Shown piece after piece: positions 56,731 to 64,000 of a stretch of 64,000 nt of DNA (the stretch's first letter is position 1; the number at the start of each line of letters is the position of its first letter). The notes under the pieces were generated by a model that saw nothing but the letters and a program-made list of their open reading frames with translations, was not told the DNA's origin and ran no database searches. The position numbers and the translations under genes were made by a program. The stretch is from Lacunisphaera sp. (GTDB lineage Bacteria; Verrucomicrobiota; Verrucomicrobiia; Opitutales; Opitutaceae), in NCBI GenBank assembly GCA_029945445.1, contig JAQSCO010000051.1:86611-150610 (forward strand). The letters are read 5' to 3'.

Positions 56731-57138
56731 GCGCCGGCGCGCGCGCTAGTCAACTTATGTCATGATCCGCGCAAGCGGGTTTCGGTTGCAGGCTGGACAG
56801 AATATGTGGCGCGCCGCAAACTACGGCCGGATTTAAGTTCATTGCTTTCGTTTTACCCACTTTGCCCGCGGAGGTGTGCGTGTTGGAAAAGTAGATGCAT
56901 AGGGGATGTAACTCGCTTTTTCTGCGCGCGCTTCCGCGGGCATTTTTCCGCCGGGCGACCGGCCCGGACAGACACCGGGCTGGCAGCAGCCAGCAACGGT
57001 GCCCGTTGGCCACATTGACGCGTCGGTGGCGCAGCCGAGGGCGACGCTGTCACAGCGGGCTCGGCCGGTGCTGGGTTTCCCGGGCTAAACTGACCGCGTG
57101 GCTTGGAACGCCGTATGCAAAACCGGTGTCCTTAGCCC
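56731..57138. other. Intergenic region between divergent hflX and clpB
   Basis: 408 bp with no convincing gene; open frames here have atypical composition. It must hold the hflX and clpB promoters. I see CTTGGAA near 57100, a weak sigma-32 -35-like sequence, but no matching -10 and no CIRCE inverted repeat. TTTAAGTTCATTGCTTTCG at ~56831-56850 is an AT-rich patch compatible with a housekeeping promoter. Confidence 0.45.
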
Positions 57139-59727
57139 ATGAATTCCGAGAAAATGACCGTCATGTCGCGCCAGGCCGTGGCCGAGGCGCAGAACGAGGC
57201 CCGCCGCCGCTCGCACAACGAGGTGGAGACGTGGCACCTGCTCGTCGCGCTCCTCGCCCAGGAGGGCGGCATCGTGCCGTCGCTCGTCGAGAAACTCGGC
57301 GTGACCGTGAGCGCGCTGCAGTTGGCGGCCAACCGGGAGCTTGAGCGCACGCCGAAGGTTTCCGGCGCGGTCGATGTTTCCAAGGTCTACGTCACACAGG
57401 CCCTCAACGAGGTGCTGACCCAGGCGGAGGCGGAGGCCGAGTCGCTCAAGGATGAGTTCGTCAGCGTCGAGCACCTGTTCCTCGCCCTCCTCAAGGTCGG
57501 CAAGCCCGCGGTGCTGAAGAAGTATTTCGAGAGCTTCAACCTCGACCGCGCCAAGGTCCTTAAGGAACTCAAGCAGATGCGCGGCGCGCAGCGGGTGACG
57601 ACCGACAATCCCGAGACAACCTACAACGCGCTTGAGAAATACGGCATCGACCTCGTCGCGCAGGCGCGCAAGGGCAAGCTCGACCCGGTCATCGGCCGCG
57701 ACGCCGAGATCCGCCGCGCCATCCGCATCCTTTCCCGCAAGACCAAGAACAACCCCGTGCTCATCGGGGAGCCCGGCGTCGGCAAGACCGCCATCGTCGA
57801 GGGCCTGGCCCAGCGCATCCTGCGCGGCGATGTGCCCGAGGGGCTGAAGGACAAGACCGTGTTCGCCCTCGACATGGGCGCGCTCGTCGCCGGTGCGAAA
57901 TATCGCGGCGAGTTCGAGGAGCGCCTCAAGGCCGTCCTCAACGAGGTCAAGACGGCCGAGGGCCGCATCATCCTCTTCATCGACGAGCTCCACACCATCG
58001 TCGGCGCCGGCAAGTCCGAGGGCGCGATGGACGCCGGCAACCTGCTCAAGCCCATGCTCGCGCGCGGCGAACTGCACTGCATCGGCGCGACCACGCTCGA
58101 CGAATACCGGCTGCACATCGAGAAGGACCCGGCGCTGGAGCGGCGCTTCCAACCGGTGATGGTCGAGGAGCCGACCGTCGAGGACGCCATTTCCATTTTG
58201 CGCGGCCTGCGCGAGCGCTACGAACTGCACCACGGCGTGCGCATCCAGGACAACGCCCTGGTGGCCGCCGCCGTGCTGTCGCACCGCTATATTTCCGACC
58301 GCTTCCTGCCCGACAAGGCCATCGACCTCGTGGACGAGGCCTGCGCCATGATCCGCACTGACATCGACTCGCTGCCGACCGAGCTGGACGAGCTCCAGCG
58401 TCGCGTCATGCAGCTCGAGATCGAGGAAACCGCGCTGCGGAAGGAGAAGGACGACGCCTCCAAGCGCCGGCTCGTGGCCTTGCGCAAGGAGTTGGCCGAG
58501 GCGAAGGAGAAGTCCACCGCGCTCCGCGCCGTCTGGCAGAAGGAGAAGGATTCGCTCGGCCGCGTGCAGAAAGTCCGCGAGGAACTCGAGGCCGCGCGCC
58601 TCGAGATGGCCAAGGCCGAGCGGGCCTACGACCTGAACAAGATCGCCGAGCTCAAGCACGGCCGCATCCCGCAGCTTGAGAAGGAACTGGCCAAGGTCGA
58701 GAAGACCGGCCCGGCCAAGACCACGCTCATCAAGGAGGAGGTCTCCGCCGAGGAAATCGCCGAGATCATCTCGAAGTGGACGCACATTCCCGTGACCAAG
58801 CTCATGGAGGGCGACAAGGAGAAGCTGCTCCGGCTGGAGGACGAGTTGCACCAGCGCGTCATCGGCCAGGACGAGGGCGTGCGCCTCGTCAGCGAGGCGA
58901 TTCTGCGCGCCCGCGCCGGCATCAAGGACCCGCGCCGGCCCATCGGCAGCTTCCTGTTCCTCGGCCCGACCGGCGTCGGGAAGACCGAGCTGGCGAAGTC
59001 CCTGGCCGAACAGCTCTTCGACACCGAGGCCAACATCATCCGCCTCGACATGTCCGAATACATGGAGAAGCACTCCGTCTCGCGCATGCTCGGCGCACCG
59101 CCCGGCTACGTCGGCTACGACGAGGGTGGGCAGCTGACCGAGGCCGTGCGGCGCAAACCATATTCGGTCGTCCTCTTCGACGAGATCGAGAAGGCGCACC
59201 CGGACGTGTTCAACGTCCTGCTGCAGGTGCTCGACGACGGCCGCATCACCGACAGCCAGGGCCGCACCATCGATTTCAAAAACACCGTGATCATCATGAC
59301 CTCGAACATCGGCAGCCGTCACCTGCTCGAGGGCGTGACCGGCACGGAGATCCCCGAGAGCGTGCGCGAGGCGGTCATGGCCGACCTGCGCACGTCGTTC
59401 CGGCCGGAGTTCCTGAACCGCATCGATGAGACCGTGATGTTCAAGCCGCTCTCGCTCGAGGAGATTGAAAAAATTGTCGACCTGCTGATCGCCGACGTGA
59501 ACAAGCGCCTCGCCGACAAGCGCGTAAAGGTCGTGCTCGAGGAGAAGGCCAAGGTGTGGGTCGCCGAGAAGGGTTACGACCCGGTCTTCGGCGCGCGCCC
59601 GCTCAAGCGTTTCCTGCAGCGCCACCTCGAGACGCGGCTCGCCCGCGCGCTCATCAGCGGCGAAGTGGGGGAAGACTCGACCGCCACCTTCAAGGTAAAG
59701 GGCGACGAACTGGTGCTGGGTTCATAA
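57139..59727 (+). CDS. clpB: Protein-disaggregating chaperone ClpB
   Basis: An 862-residue AAA+ disaggregase that works with DnaK to recover aggregated proteins after heat stress. N-terminal Clp-N repeats (~5-145), NBD1 Walker A GEPGVGKT and Walker [15 protein letters not shown], the coiled-coil M-domain (~400-530, [22 protein letters not shown]) that distinguishes ClpB from ClpA/ClpC, and NBD2 with [35 protein letters not shown] and [14 protein letters not shown]. The ATG at 57139 aligns with the canonical N-domain. Confidence 0.97.
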   Translation: MNSEKMTVMSRQAVAEAQNEARRRSHNEVETWHLLVALLAQEGGIVPSLVEKLGVTVSALQLAANRELERTPKVSGAVDVSKVYVTQALNEVLTQAEAEAESLKDEFVSVEHLFLALLKVGKPAVLKKYFESFNLDRAKVLKELKQMRGAQRVTTDNPETTYNALEKYGIDLVAQARKGKLDPVIGRDAEIRRAIRILSRKTKNNPVLIGEPGVGKTAIVEGLAQRILRGDVPEGLKDKTVFALDMGALVAGAKYRGEFEERLKAVLNEVKTAEGRIILFIDELHTIVGAGKSEGAMDAGNLLKPMLARGELHCIGATTLDEYRLHIEKDPALERRFQPVMVEEPTVEDAISILRGLRERYELHHGVRIQDNALVAAAVLSHRYISDRFLPDKAIDLVDEACAMIRTDIDSLPTELDELQRRVMQLEIEETALRKEKDDASKRRLVALRKELAEAKEKSTALRAVWQKEKDSLGRVQKVREELEAARLEMAKAERAYDLNKIAELKHGRIPQLEKELAKVEKTGPAKTTLIKEEVSAEEIAEIISKWTHIPVTKLMEGDKEKLLRLEDELHQRVIGQDEGVRLVSEAILRARAGIKDPRRPIGSFLFLGPTGVGKTELAKSLAEQLFDTEANIIRLDMSEYMEKHSVSRMLGAPPGYVGYDEGGQLTEAVRRKPYSVVLFDEIEKAHPDVFNVLLQVLDDGRITDSQGRTIDFKNTVIIMTSNIGSRHLLEGVTGTEIPESVREAVMADLRTSFRPEFLNRIDETVMFKPLSLEEIEKIVDLLIADVNKRLADKRVKVVLEEKAKVWVAEKGYDPVFGARPLKRFLQRHLETRLARALISGEVGEDSTATFKVKGDELVLGS

Positions 59728-59742
59728 ATCCCGCCACCGCCT

Positions 59743-59767
59743 GTTTGTAATATAATACGTTACAAAC
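59743..59767. terminator. AT-rich hairpin between convergent clpB and DUF4260 gene
   Basis: GTTTGTAA and TTACAAAC pair across a 9-nt loop. It overlaps the stop codon of the minus-strand gene and lies 15 bp beyond clpB. The position suits a bidirectional terminator, though the stem is short and AT-rich. Confidence 0.5.
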
Positions 59768-60170
59768 GGGCCGGAGTTTGCGGTGGCTGGTTGCGGCCGA
59801 TTTTCCCGAGATGGGTGAGGCGGAAGCCTTCGGGCGACTTGAGTCCGTAACCGAGCGCGCGGTCGAAGCCGATGTGGGCACACCAGATGAGGCCGACGCC
59901 GAGCAGGGCCAGACGGGGCGCCCCGTCGAGACCGGCGACAAGTCCGGCGGCCAGCACGACGAGGGCGGCCGCGTAACTATGGGCCAGGTTATAGGCCAGG
60001 GCGCCGAGGCGCGGCCCCGCCAGATAACCGAGCATGGAGAGATCGGGGGCGAGGAAGAGCACACCGAACCAGAACCAACGCAGGCCGAAGTGGTGATAGA
60101 GCAGGGCGGCGGCAACGAGGGTCGCCAGTCCCTCGAACCGAAGCCAGATCCGGGCGAATGAGGTGTCCAT
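59760..60170 (-). CDS. DUF4260 membrane protein
   Basis: A 136-residue membrane protein with about four helices (FEGLATLVAAALLYHHFG, WFGVLFLAPDLSMLGYLAG, NLAHSYAAALVVLAAGLVAG, ALLGVGLIWCAHIGFDRALGYGLK). The DLSMLGYL and HIGFDRALGYGLKSPEGFRLTHLG segments are those of DUF4260. Function is unknown. The ATG at 60170 is chosen; upstream in-frame sequence is antisense to psd. It is divergent from psd. Confidence 0.9.
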   Translation of the reverse strand: MDTSFARIWLRFEGLATLVAAALLYHHFGLRWFWFGVLFLAPDLSMLGYLAGPRLGALAYNLAHSYAAALVVLAAGLVAGLDGAPRLALLGVGLIWCAHIGFDRALGYGLKSPEGFRLTHLGKIGRNQPPQTPARL

Positions 60171-60220
60171 AGCGACAGAGTTGCATCCATCCTGTCCGGA
60201 CTGCGACAAAGTTTTCTTTC

Positions 60221-60242
60221 TTTGCGTCTTTGCGCCTTTGCC
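60221..60242. repeat. TTTGCG-type dispersed repeat upstream of psd
   Basis: TTTGCGTCTTTGCGCCTTTG plus CC ends 15 bp before the psd start, the same type as found before the helicase gene at 5347-5384. Placement in the leader of two unrelated genes suggests insertion preference or a leader function. Confidence 0.55.
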
Positions 60243-60257
60243 TGAGTCTATGGCCGC

Positions 60258-61157
60258 ATGTCCGCCGAGCCCATCCGCTATTTCCATCGTGCGAAGAAAA
60301 CCACCGAGACCGAGCAGATCTACGGCGAGGCGTGGCTGCGCTGGACCTACGAAAACGCCATGGGCCGGTTCGCCCTGCACGCGCTCTTCAAGCGCGCCGT
60401 GGTATCGCGGCTCTACGGCTGGCGGATGAGCCGGCCGTTCAGCGCGCAGGCGGTGCTGCCCTTCATCGTCGACTACGACCTCGACGTGGATGAGTTCGCA
60501 AAGAAGCCCTACGCGTTTAAGTCCTTCAACGACTTTTTCTACCGCGCGCTGAAACCCGGCGCCCGGCCCATCGCCCCGGGCGACCACGTGGCCGTGCTGC
60601 CGGCGGACGGGCGGCACCTGGCGTTCCAGAATGTTGGCGGTGCGGAAGGGTTTTATGCGAAGGGCCAGCGGTTCGACCTGCAGTCGTTCCTCGGCGACGC
60701 AGGCCTCGCGCAGGAATTCGCCGGCGGGTCGTTGCTTATCTCGCGCCTCTGCCCGGTGGATTACCATCGCTTCCATTTTCCGGTGGGGGGCACGCCCGGC
60801 GAACCGCGGCTGATCAATGGCTTTCTGTATTCCGTCTCGCCGATCGCCCTGCGGCAGAGCCTCGCCTACCTGTGGGAGAACAAGCGCATGGTGACGCTCG
60901 TCGAGTCGACGGCCTTCGGTAAAGTCGCCGTGGTGGAGATCGGCGCGACGATGGTTGGCAGCATCTTCGAGTCATTCATCCCCGGCCGCGCGGTGGCAAA
61001 GGGCGACGAGAAGGGCCTGTTCAAGTTCGGTGGCTCGTGCGTGGTGACCATCTTCCAGCCGGGCAGGATCAAGTTCGACGCCGACCTCGTGCAGCACAGC
61101 GCCGCGGGCCTCGAAGTCTACGCCCGCATGGGCGAGCAACTCGGCGTGGCGGGCTGA
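60258..61157 (+). CDS. psd: Phosphatidylserine decarboxylase
   Basis: A 299-residue pyruvoyl enzyme making phosphatidylethanolamine. The fold markers are FNDFFYRALKPGARPI, LPADGRHLAF, SRLCPVDYHRFHFPVGG, NERKMVTLVEST-like ENKRMVTLVESTAFG, and the self-cleavage site KFGGSC, where cleavage before Ser260 creates the pyruvoyl group. The serine sits in the GGS form instead of LGST, as in the longer non-proteobacterial enzymes. A truncated copy of its 3' end lies at 63690-63814. Confidence 0.94.
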   Translation: MSAEPIRYFHRAKKTTETEQIYGEAWLRWTYENAMGRFALHALFKRAVVSRLYGWRMSRPFSAQAVLPFIVDYDLDVDEFAKKPYAFKSFNDFFYRALKPGARPIAPGDHVAVLPADGRHLAFQNVGGAEGFYAKGQRFDLQSFLGDAGLAQEFAGGSLLISRLCPVDYHRFHFPVGGTPGEPRLINGFLYSVSPIALRQSLAYLWENKRMVTLVESTAFGKVAVVEIGATMVGSIFESFIPGRAVAKGDEKGLFKFGGSCVVTIFQPGRIKFDADLVQHSAAGLEVYARMGEQLGVAG

Positions 61158-61168
61158 TTTTCTTTTCC

Positions 61169-62728
61169 ATGAAAACACGACTTCTGCTGCTGTTCTGCCT
61201 GATGCTCGCGACAGCGCGGGCCGGTTTTCCCTACGCCGAGACGACGATCGATGATCTGCAGGCCCGCATGGCCGCGGGCAAACTCACCGCCCGCGAGCTG
61301 ACCGCCGCCTATCTCCAGCGCATCGCCGAAATCGACCGGGCCGGTCCCAAACTGAATGCCGTCATTGAACTTAATCCCGACGCGCTCGCCATCGCGGAGC
61401 AGCTCGATGCCGAGCGGAAGGCCGGGCACGTGCGCGGGCCGCTGCACGGCATCCCGGTCCTGATCAAAGACAATATCGACACCGCCGACCAGATGCAGAC
61501 GACCGCCGGCTCGCTCGCGCTCGTCGGCCAGAAAGTGCCGCGCGACGCCCACGTTGCGGCGCGCCTGCGGGCCGCGGGGGCGGTGATCCTCGGCAAGACG
61601 AATTGCACCGAGTGGGCGAACTATCGCGCGAACAACCCGAGCAGCGGCTGGAGCGGCCGCGGCGGGCAGACCCACAATCCCTACGCCCTGGACCGCACTC
61701 CCTCGGGTTCGAGCTCCGGTTCGGGCGCCGCGGCCTCCGCCAACCTTTGCGCCGCGGCCATCGGCACGGAAACGAACGGTTCGATCCTCTCGCCGTCGTC
61801 GGCCTGTGGCCTCGTGGGCTTCAAACCCACCGTCGGACTCGTGAGCCGCGCCGGCATCATCCCGATCGCGGCGTCGCAGGACACGGCCGGGCCGATGACC
61901 CGGACGGTGCGGGACGCGGCGTTCGTGCTCGCGGCGATCGCCGGTGCCGACGAGCGGGATGCGGCCACGCAGGCGATCCCCGCCGGCCTGCTGGAGGAAC
62001 TCGCGGCGCCGCTCAAGCCCGGGGCGTTGCGCGGCGCGCGCATCGGCGTGGTGCGCGGGCCGTTCGGTTTTCATTCCCGCATGGATCCCGTGCTCACGAA
62101 GCTCGTCGAGGTCCTGCGCGCGGCGGGCGCCGCGGTGGTCGATCCGGTGAAGATCGATCCGCTGGGCAAGTTCGGCAGCGCGCCGGGCGACGTGCTGTCG
62201 TATGAGTTCAAGGACGGCATCAACCGCTACCTGGCCGCGCCGGGCCGCGTGACCCCGATGAAGACGCTGGCGGACCTGATCGCGTTCAACGAGGCGCATC
62301 GCGCGGAGGAGATGCCTTACTTTGCGCAGGAGACCTTCACCACGGCGCAGGCGCGCGGGCCGCTGACGGACCAGGCCTACCTCGACGCCAAGGCGACGTG
62401 CCGGCGGCTCACGCGCACCGAGGGGCTCGATGCGGCCCTCGACGCGGACAAACTTGATGCCCTCGTGATGTTCACGCGCGGCGTGGCCACCCTCACCGAC
62501 CCGCTGAACGGCGAGGGCGGCAGCGGCAGCAGTTCCACCCTCGCGGCGGTGGCGGGTTATCCCAGCGTGACCGTGCCGGCGGCGCAATTCTTCGGACTGC
62601 CCGTCGGGCTGTCGTTCGTCGGCCGCCCGTGGAGCGATGCGAAGCTGCTGGCGCTGGCGGCGGATTTCGAGGCGGCCACGCAGGCGCGGCGCGAGCCCGG
62701 ATTTCTCCCGACGGTGAATTTGAAGTAG
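61169..62728 (+). CDS. Secreted amidase (amidase signature family)
   Basis: A 519-residue amidase-signature hydrolase with signal peptide MKTRLLLLFCLMLATARA. Catalytic Lys is in PVLIKDNIDTAD (~99), and the Ser-Ser pair lies in the Gly/Ser-rich PSGSSSGSGAAASANLC. The sequence continues with ETNGSILSPSSACGLVGFKPTVG, typical of amidases such as those acting on carboxylic amides. The substrate is unknown. Its start follows psd by 11 bp, so both may share a transcript. Confidence 0.93.
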   Translation: MKTRLLLLFCLMLATARAGFPYAETTIDDLQARMAAGKLTARELTAAYLQRIAEIDRAGPKLNAVIELNPDALAIAEQLDAERKAGHVRGPLHGIPVLIKDNIDTADQMQTTAGSLALVGQKVPRDAHVAARLRAAGAVILGKTNCTEWANYRANNPSSGWSGRGGQTHNPYALDRTPSGSSSGSGAAASANLCAAAIGTETNGSILSPSSACGLVGFKPTVGLVSRAGIIPIAASQDTAGPMTRTVRDAAFVLAAIAGADERDAATQAIPAGLLEELAAPLKPGALRGARIGVVRGPFGFHSRMDPVLTKLVEVLRAAGAAVVDPVKIDPLGKFGSAPGDVLSYEFKDGINRYLAAPGRVTPMKTLADLIAFNEAHRAEEMPYFAQETFTTAQARGPLTDQAYLDAKATCRRLTRTEGLDAALDADKLDALVMFTRGVATLTDPLNGEGGSGSSSTLAAVAGYPSVTVPAAQFFGLPVGLSFVGRPWSDAKLLALAADFEAATQARREPGFLPTVNLK

Positions 62729-62756
62729 CGCTTGCTCTCCAATCGAGAATTCCTCC

Positions 62757-62841
62757 GCCCGGGTGGTGGAATTGGCAGACACGCCAGGCTTAGGATCTGG
62801 TGTCGAAAGACGTCCAGGTTAAAGTCCTGTCCCGGGCACCA
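62757..62841 (+). tRNA. tRNA-Leu(TAG) with an unusual T-arm
   Basis: Acceptor GCCCGGG pairs with CCCGGGC, anticodon stem CCAGG/TCTGG with loop CTTAGGA (anticodon TAG, codon CUA), variable arm GTC-GAAA-GAC, encoded CCA. The T-arm reads CCAGG-TTAAAGT-CCTGT: the outer stem pair is C-T and the loop lacks the invariant C56 and G57 (TTAAAGT against TTCGAGT in the second copy at 63917). It may be a decaying duplicate. Confidence 0.85.
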
Positions 62842-62913
62842 GCCTTTGTCGTCGGATCGGCGCACACCGGAGTATTGGAGGAGGGCGTCCCCGTTTTGTC
62901 GCCAGCGGCGGGT

Positions 62914-63606
62914 TTACTTCGTCAGCCCTTCCGCGGGCACGGTGACGAGCTTGGTCTGCCCGCTTTTTCCCGGGAATTCCTGCAACAGGGCATATAGTCC
63001 GGTGGGGACGATCCGGGTCAGATCCTGATGTTCGCCGACGGCCACGGCGCTGCCGTCGTAGCATTTCACCAAATGACCGGCCTCCATCCGTCCGTCGAAG
63101 ACGACCACGCGCACGTATTGCTTGTAGTAGGTGATCTGGCCGGAACTGCGGCCCACCACGGCGGGGGTCGGATTGGTGGTTTTCTCGCCGACGAACTGGC
63201 CCAACTGGCCGATGGCCGAGGTGCCGCCGGAAACGGCCACCCCGGTGACATAGGTGGACTGGCCGCCGGAAACGCCCAGGATGGGCTCGTTGTATTTCAG
63301 TTCCTGCGGCGCGCTAATGCCGTAGTCCAGCCCGACCACGTAATCGGTCAGGCCGGTTTCCTCCGTAGGCAGGTATCTCAGGCCGTGGCGGCCAAGCTTC
63401 GCGGCCAACAAGGCGGCGTAGACCTTGAACTCGGCTGAGCCGATGTTCTCCCGGCGCAACGGGACCACCGTGAAAGTCTTGCCCTGGGCGGTCCCCAGGT
63501 TGTGAAGCCGGACTACATGCCATTCCCAATCCGCCGCAATCGTGCCGCAGCCCGAGAAAGCGAGAACGACAAGGGCCAAGAGGACGCCGGGGATTATTTT
63601 TTGCAT
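62914..63606 (-). CDS. Predicted lipoprotein
   Basis: A 230-residue lipoprotein: signal MQKIIPGVLLALVVLAFSGC with lipobox at Cys20, then a mature region with FTVVPLRRENIGSAEFKVYAALLAAKL, GLDYGISAPQELKYNEPILG and VRVVVFDGRMEAGH. Family not recognised; the pattern recalls outer-membrane lipoproteins of the DUF4136 type. The ATG at 63606 is preferred over 63672 because the signal then begins correctly. It lies between the two tRNA-Leu genes on the opposite strand. Confidence 0.75.
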   Translation of the reverse strand: MQKIIPGVLLALVVLAFSGCGTIAADWEWHVVRLHNLGTAQGKTFTVVPLRRENIGSAEFKVYAALLAAKLGRHGLRYLPTEETGLTDYVVGLDYGISAPQELKYNEPILGVSGGQSTYVTGVAVSGGTSAIGQLGQFVGEKTTNPTPAVVGRSSGQITYYKQYVRVVVFDGRMEAGHLVKCYDGSAVAVGEHQDLTRIVPTGLYALLQEFPGKSGQTKLVTVPAEGLTK

Positions 63607-63689
63607 AAGGTGGGCCGGGCCAAAGGTGACCACGGAAAACTTAGCGCAAACGCCGGCCAAAGGCGAGGCCATCCCTTTACGGGCGCGGA

Positions 63690-63814
63690 TGGGGGCGCCG
63701 TGCCCGGCCTTTTCAGCCCGGCAAAAATCAGATTCGGGCCGACCTCATGCAGCAGAGTGCCGCGGGCCTGGAGGCCTACGCGCGGATGGGCGGGCCGCTC
63801 GGCGTGGGCAGGTG
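63690..63814 (+). pseudogene. Truncated second copy of the psd 3' end
   Basis: Translated with one frameshift, it reads QPGKNQIRADLMQQSAAGLEAYARMGGPLGV, close to the end of Psd (QPGRIKFDADLVQHSAAGLEVYARMGEQLGV). Upstream similarity fades near 63690. The original psd (60258-61157) is intact, so this is a partial duplicate. It stands about 100 bp before the second tRNA-Leu. Confidence 0.8.
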
Positions 63815-63916
63815 TTTTTTAATTTTGCTTCTCGATTTTAGGTCGGCCGCCAAGGCCGGGAAACGGCGCTTGCTTCCCCAATCGAAAATCCGGAACCTAA
63901 AAGCGAAAATTTCGGC

Positions 63917-64000
63917 GCCCGGGTGGTGGAATTGGCAGACACAAGGGTCTTAGAAGCCCTCGCCGCAAGGCTTACAGGTTCGAGTCCTGTCCCGGGCACC
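63917..64000 (+). tRNA. tRNA-Leu(TAG), truncated by the window edge
   Basis: Acceptor GCCCGGG/CCCGGGC, anticodon stem AGGGT/GCCCT with loop CTTAGAA (anticodon TAG), variable arm GCC-GCAA-GGC, T-arm ACAGG-TTCGAGT-CCTGT. Only the final A of the CCA lies beyond the window. It shares its first 26 bases with the copy at 62757 but has a canonical T-loop. Confidence 0.93.

Noticed and set aside
56750..57013. 87-codon open frame on the minus strand between hflX and clpB
   Set aside because: Composition is unlike neighbouring genes, it lies in the divergent promoter region, and no family pattern is seen.
57060..57138. Sigma-32 or CIRCE control of clpB
   Set aside because: CTTGGAA is only a partial -35 match without a suitable -10, and the CIRCE inverted repeat is absent.

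Overview
The window is high-GC bacterial chromosome (64 kb, densely coding, tRNA genes present, no phage or plasmid backbone). Gene content points to the Verrucomicrobia, most likely Opitutaceae. The supports are a fused ccoN-ccoO cbb3 oxidase gene followed by tiny ccoQ and a one-haem ccoP, a monomeric-type vitamin B12-dependent ribonucleotide reductase, pyrH-frr, LamG-type secreted proteins, a pilB/pseudopilin operon and many short dispersed hairpin repeats. The taxon is inferred from gene content, not from a marker-gene search.

Layout. 0-3.3 kb: a possible PilZ-like protein, a small membrane protein, a compact cassette of a putative DNA-binding gene bounded by two 21-bp palindromes (1441-1855), a frameshifted membrane-protein gene and a secreted ankyrin protein. 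3.3-12.3 kb: UvrD/PcrA helicase, secreted GH3 glycosidase with PA14 insert, secreted S9 peptidase, frr and pyrH, a VOC protein. 12.4-16.9 kb: a 1277-residue LamG protein and a convergent small LamG protein. 16.95-20.41 kb: an islet (divergent LysR regulator, SnoaL-like and NmrA-like genes, an orphan gene) between a 12-bp copy of the tRNA-Gln 3' end and the intact tRNA-Gln. 20.5-26.6 kb: pdxH with a coupled unknown gene, nrdJ, a transglutaminase-like protein, and a membrane sensor coupled to a lone receiver. 26.6-27.2 kb: a gene-free stretch made of repeats, a ~140-bp MITE-like element and a decayed copy of the nrdJ 5' end. 27.2-37.7 kb: four histidine-kinase genes on the minus strand, each overlapping the next by 4 bp; one has Gln in place of the phospho-accepting His. 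37.95-43.96 kb: receiver, unknown small protein, PilB ATPase and five pseudopilin-like or membrane proteins. 44.0-45.9 kb: universal stress protein, PocR/AraC regulator, DUF2934 protein. 45.9-54.3 kb: complete cbb3 cluster ccoS-ccoNO-ccoQ-ccoP-ccoG-small TM protein-TauE/SafE protein-ccoI. 54.4-64 kb: GIY-YIG protein, YdcF-like protein, hflX, clpB, DUF4260 protein, psd, amidase, tRNA-Leu, lipoprotein, a truncated psd copy and a second tRNA-Leu cut by the window end.

How the parts work together. The cbb3 cluster encodes the oxidase (ccoNO, Q, P) plus its copper import and maturation factors (ccoG, ccoI, ccoS), for respiration at low oxygen. The four kinase genes look like one signalling unit, and the divergent receiver heading the pilB operon is a plausible output. 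Three unrelated transcription units (receiver-pilB, universal stress protein, DUF2934) share an upstream motif GGCAA-N29-CTAG, hinting at common control.

The most distinctive features are the palindrome-bounded cassette, palindromic repeats read in-frame inside cbb3 maturation genes, the kinase lacking its His, the shared upstream motif, and two sites where tRNA genes sit beside duplicated or truncated sequence. No CRISPR array, rRNA gene, transposase or integrase was seen.
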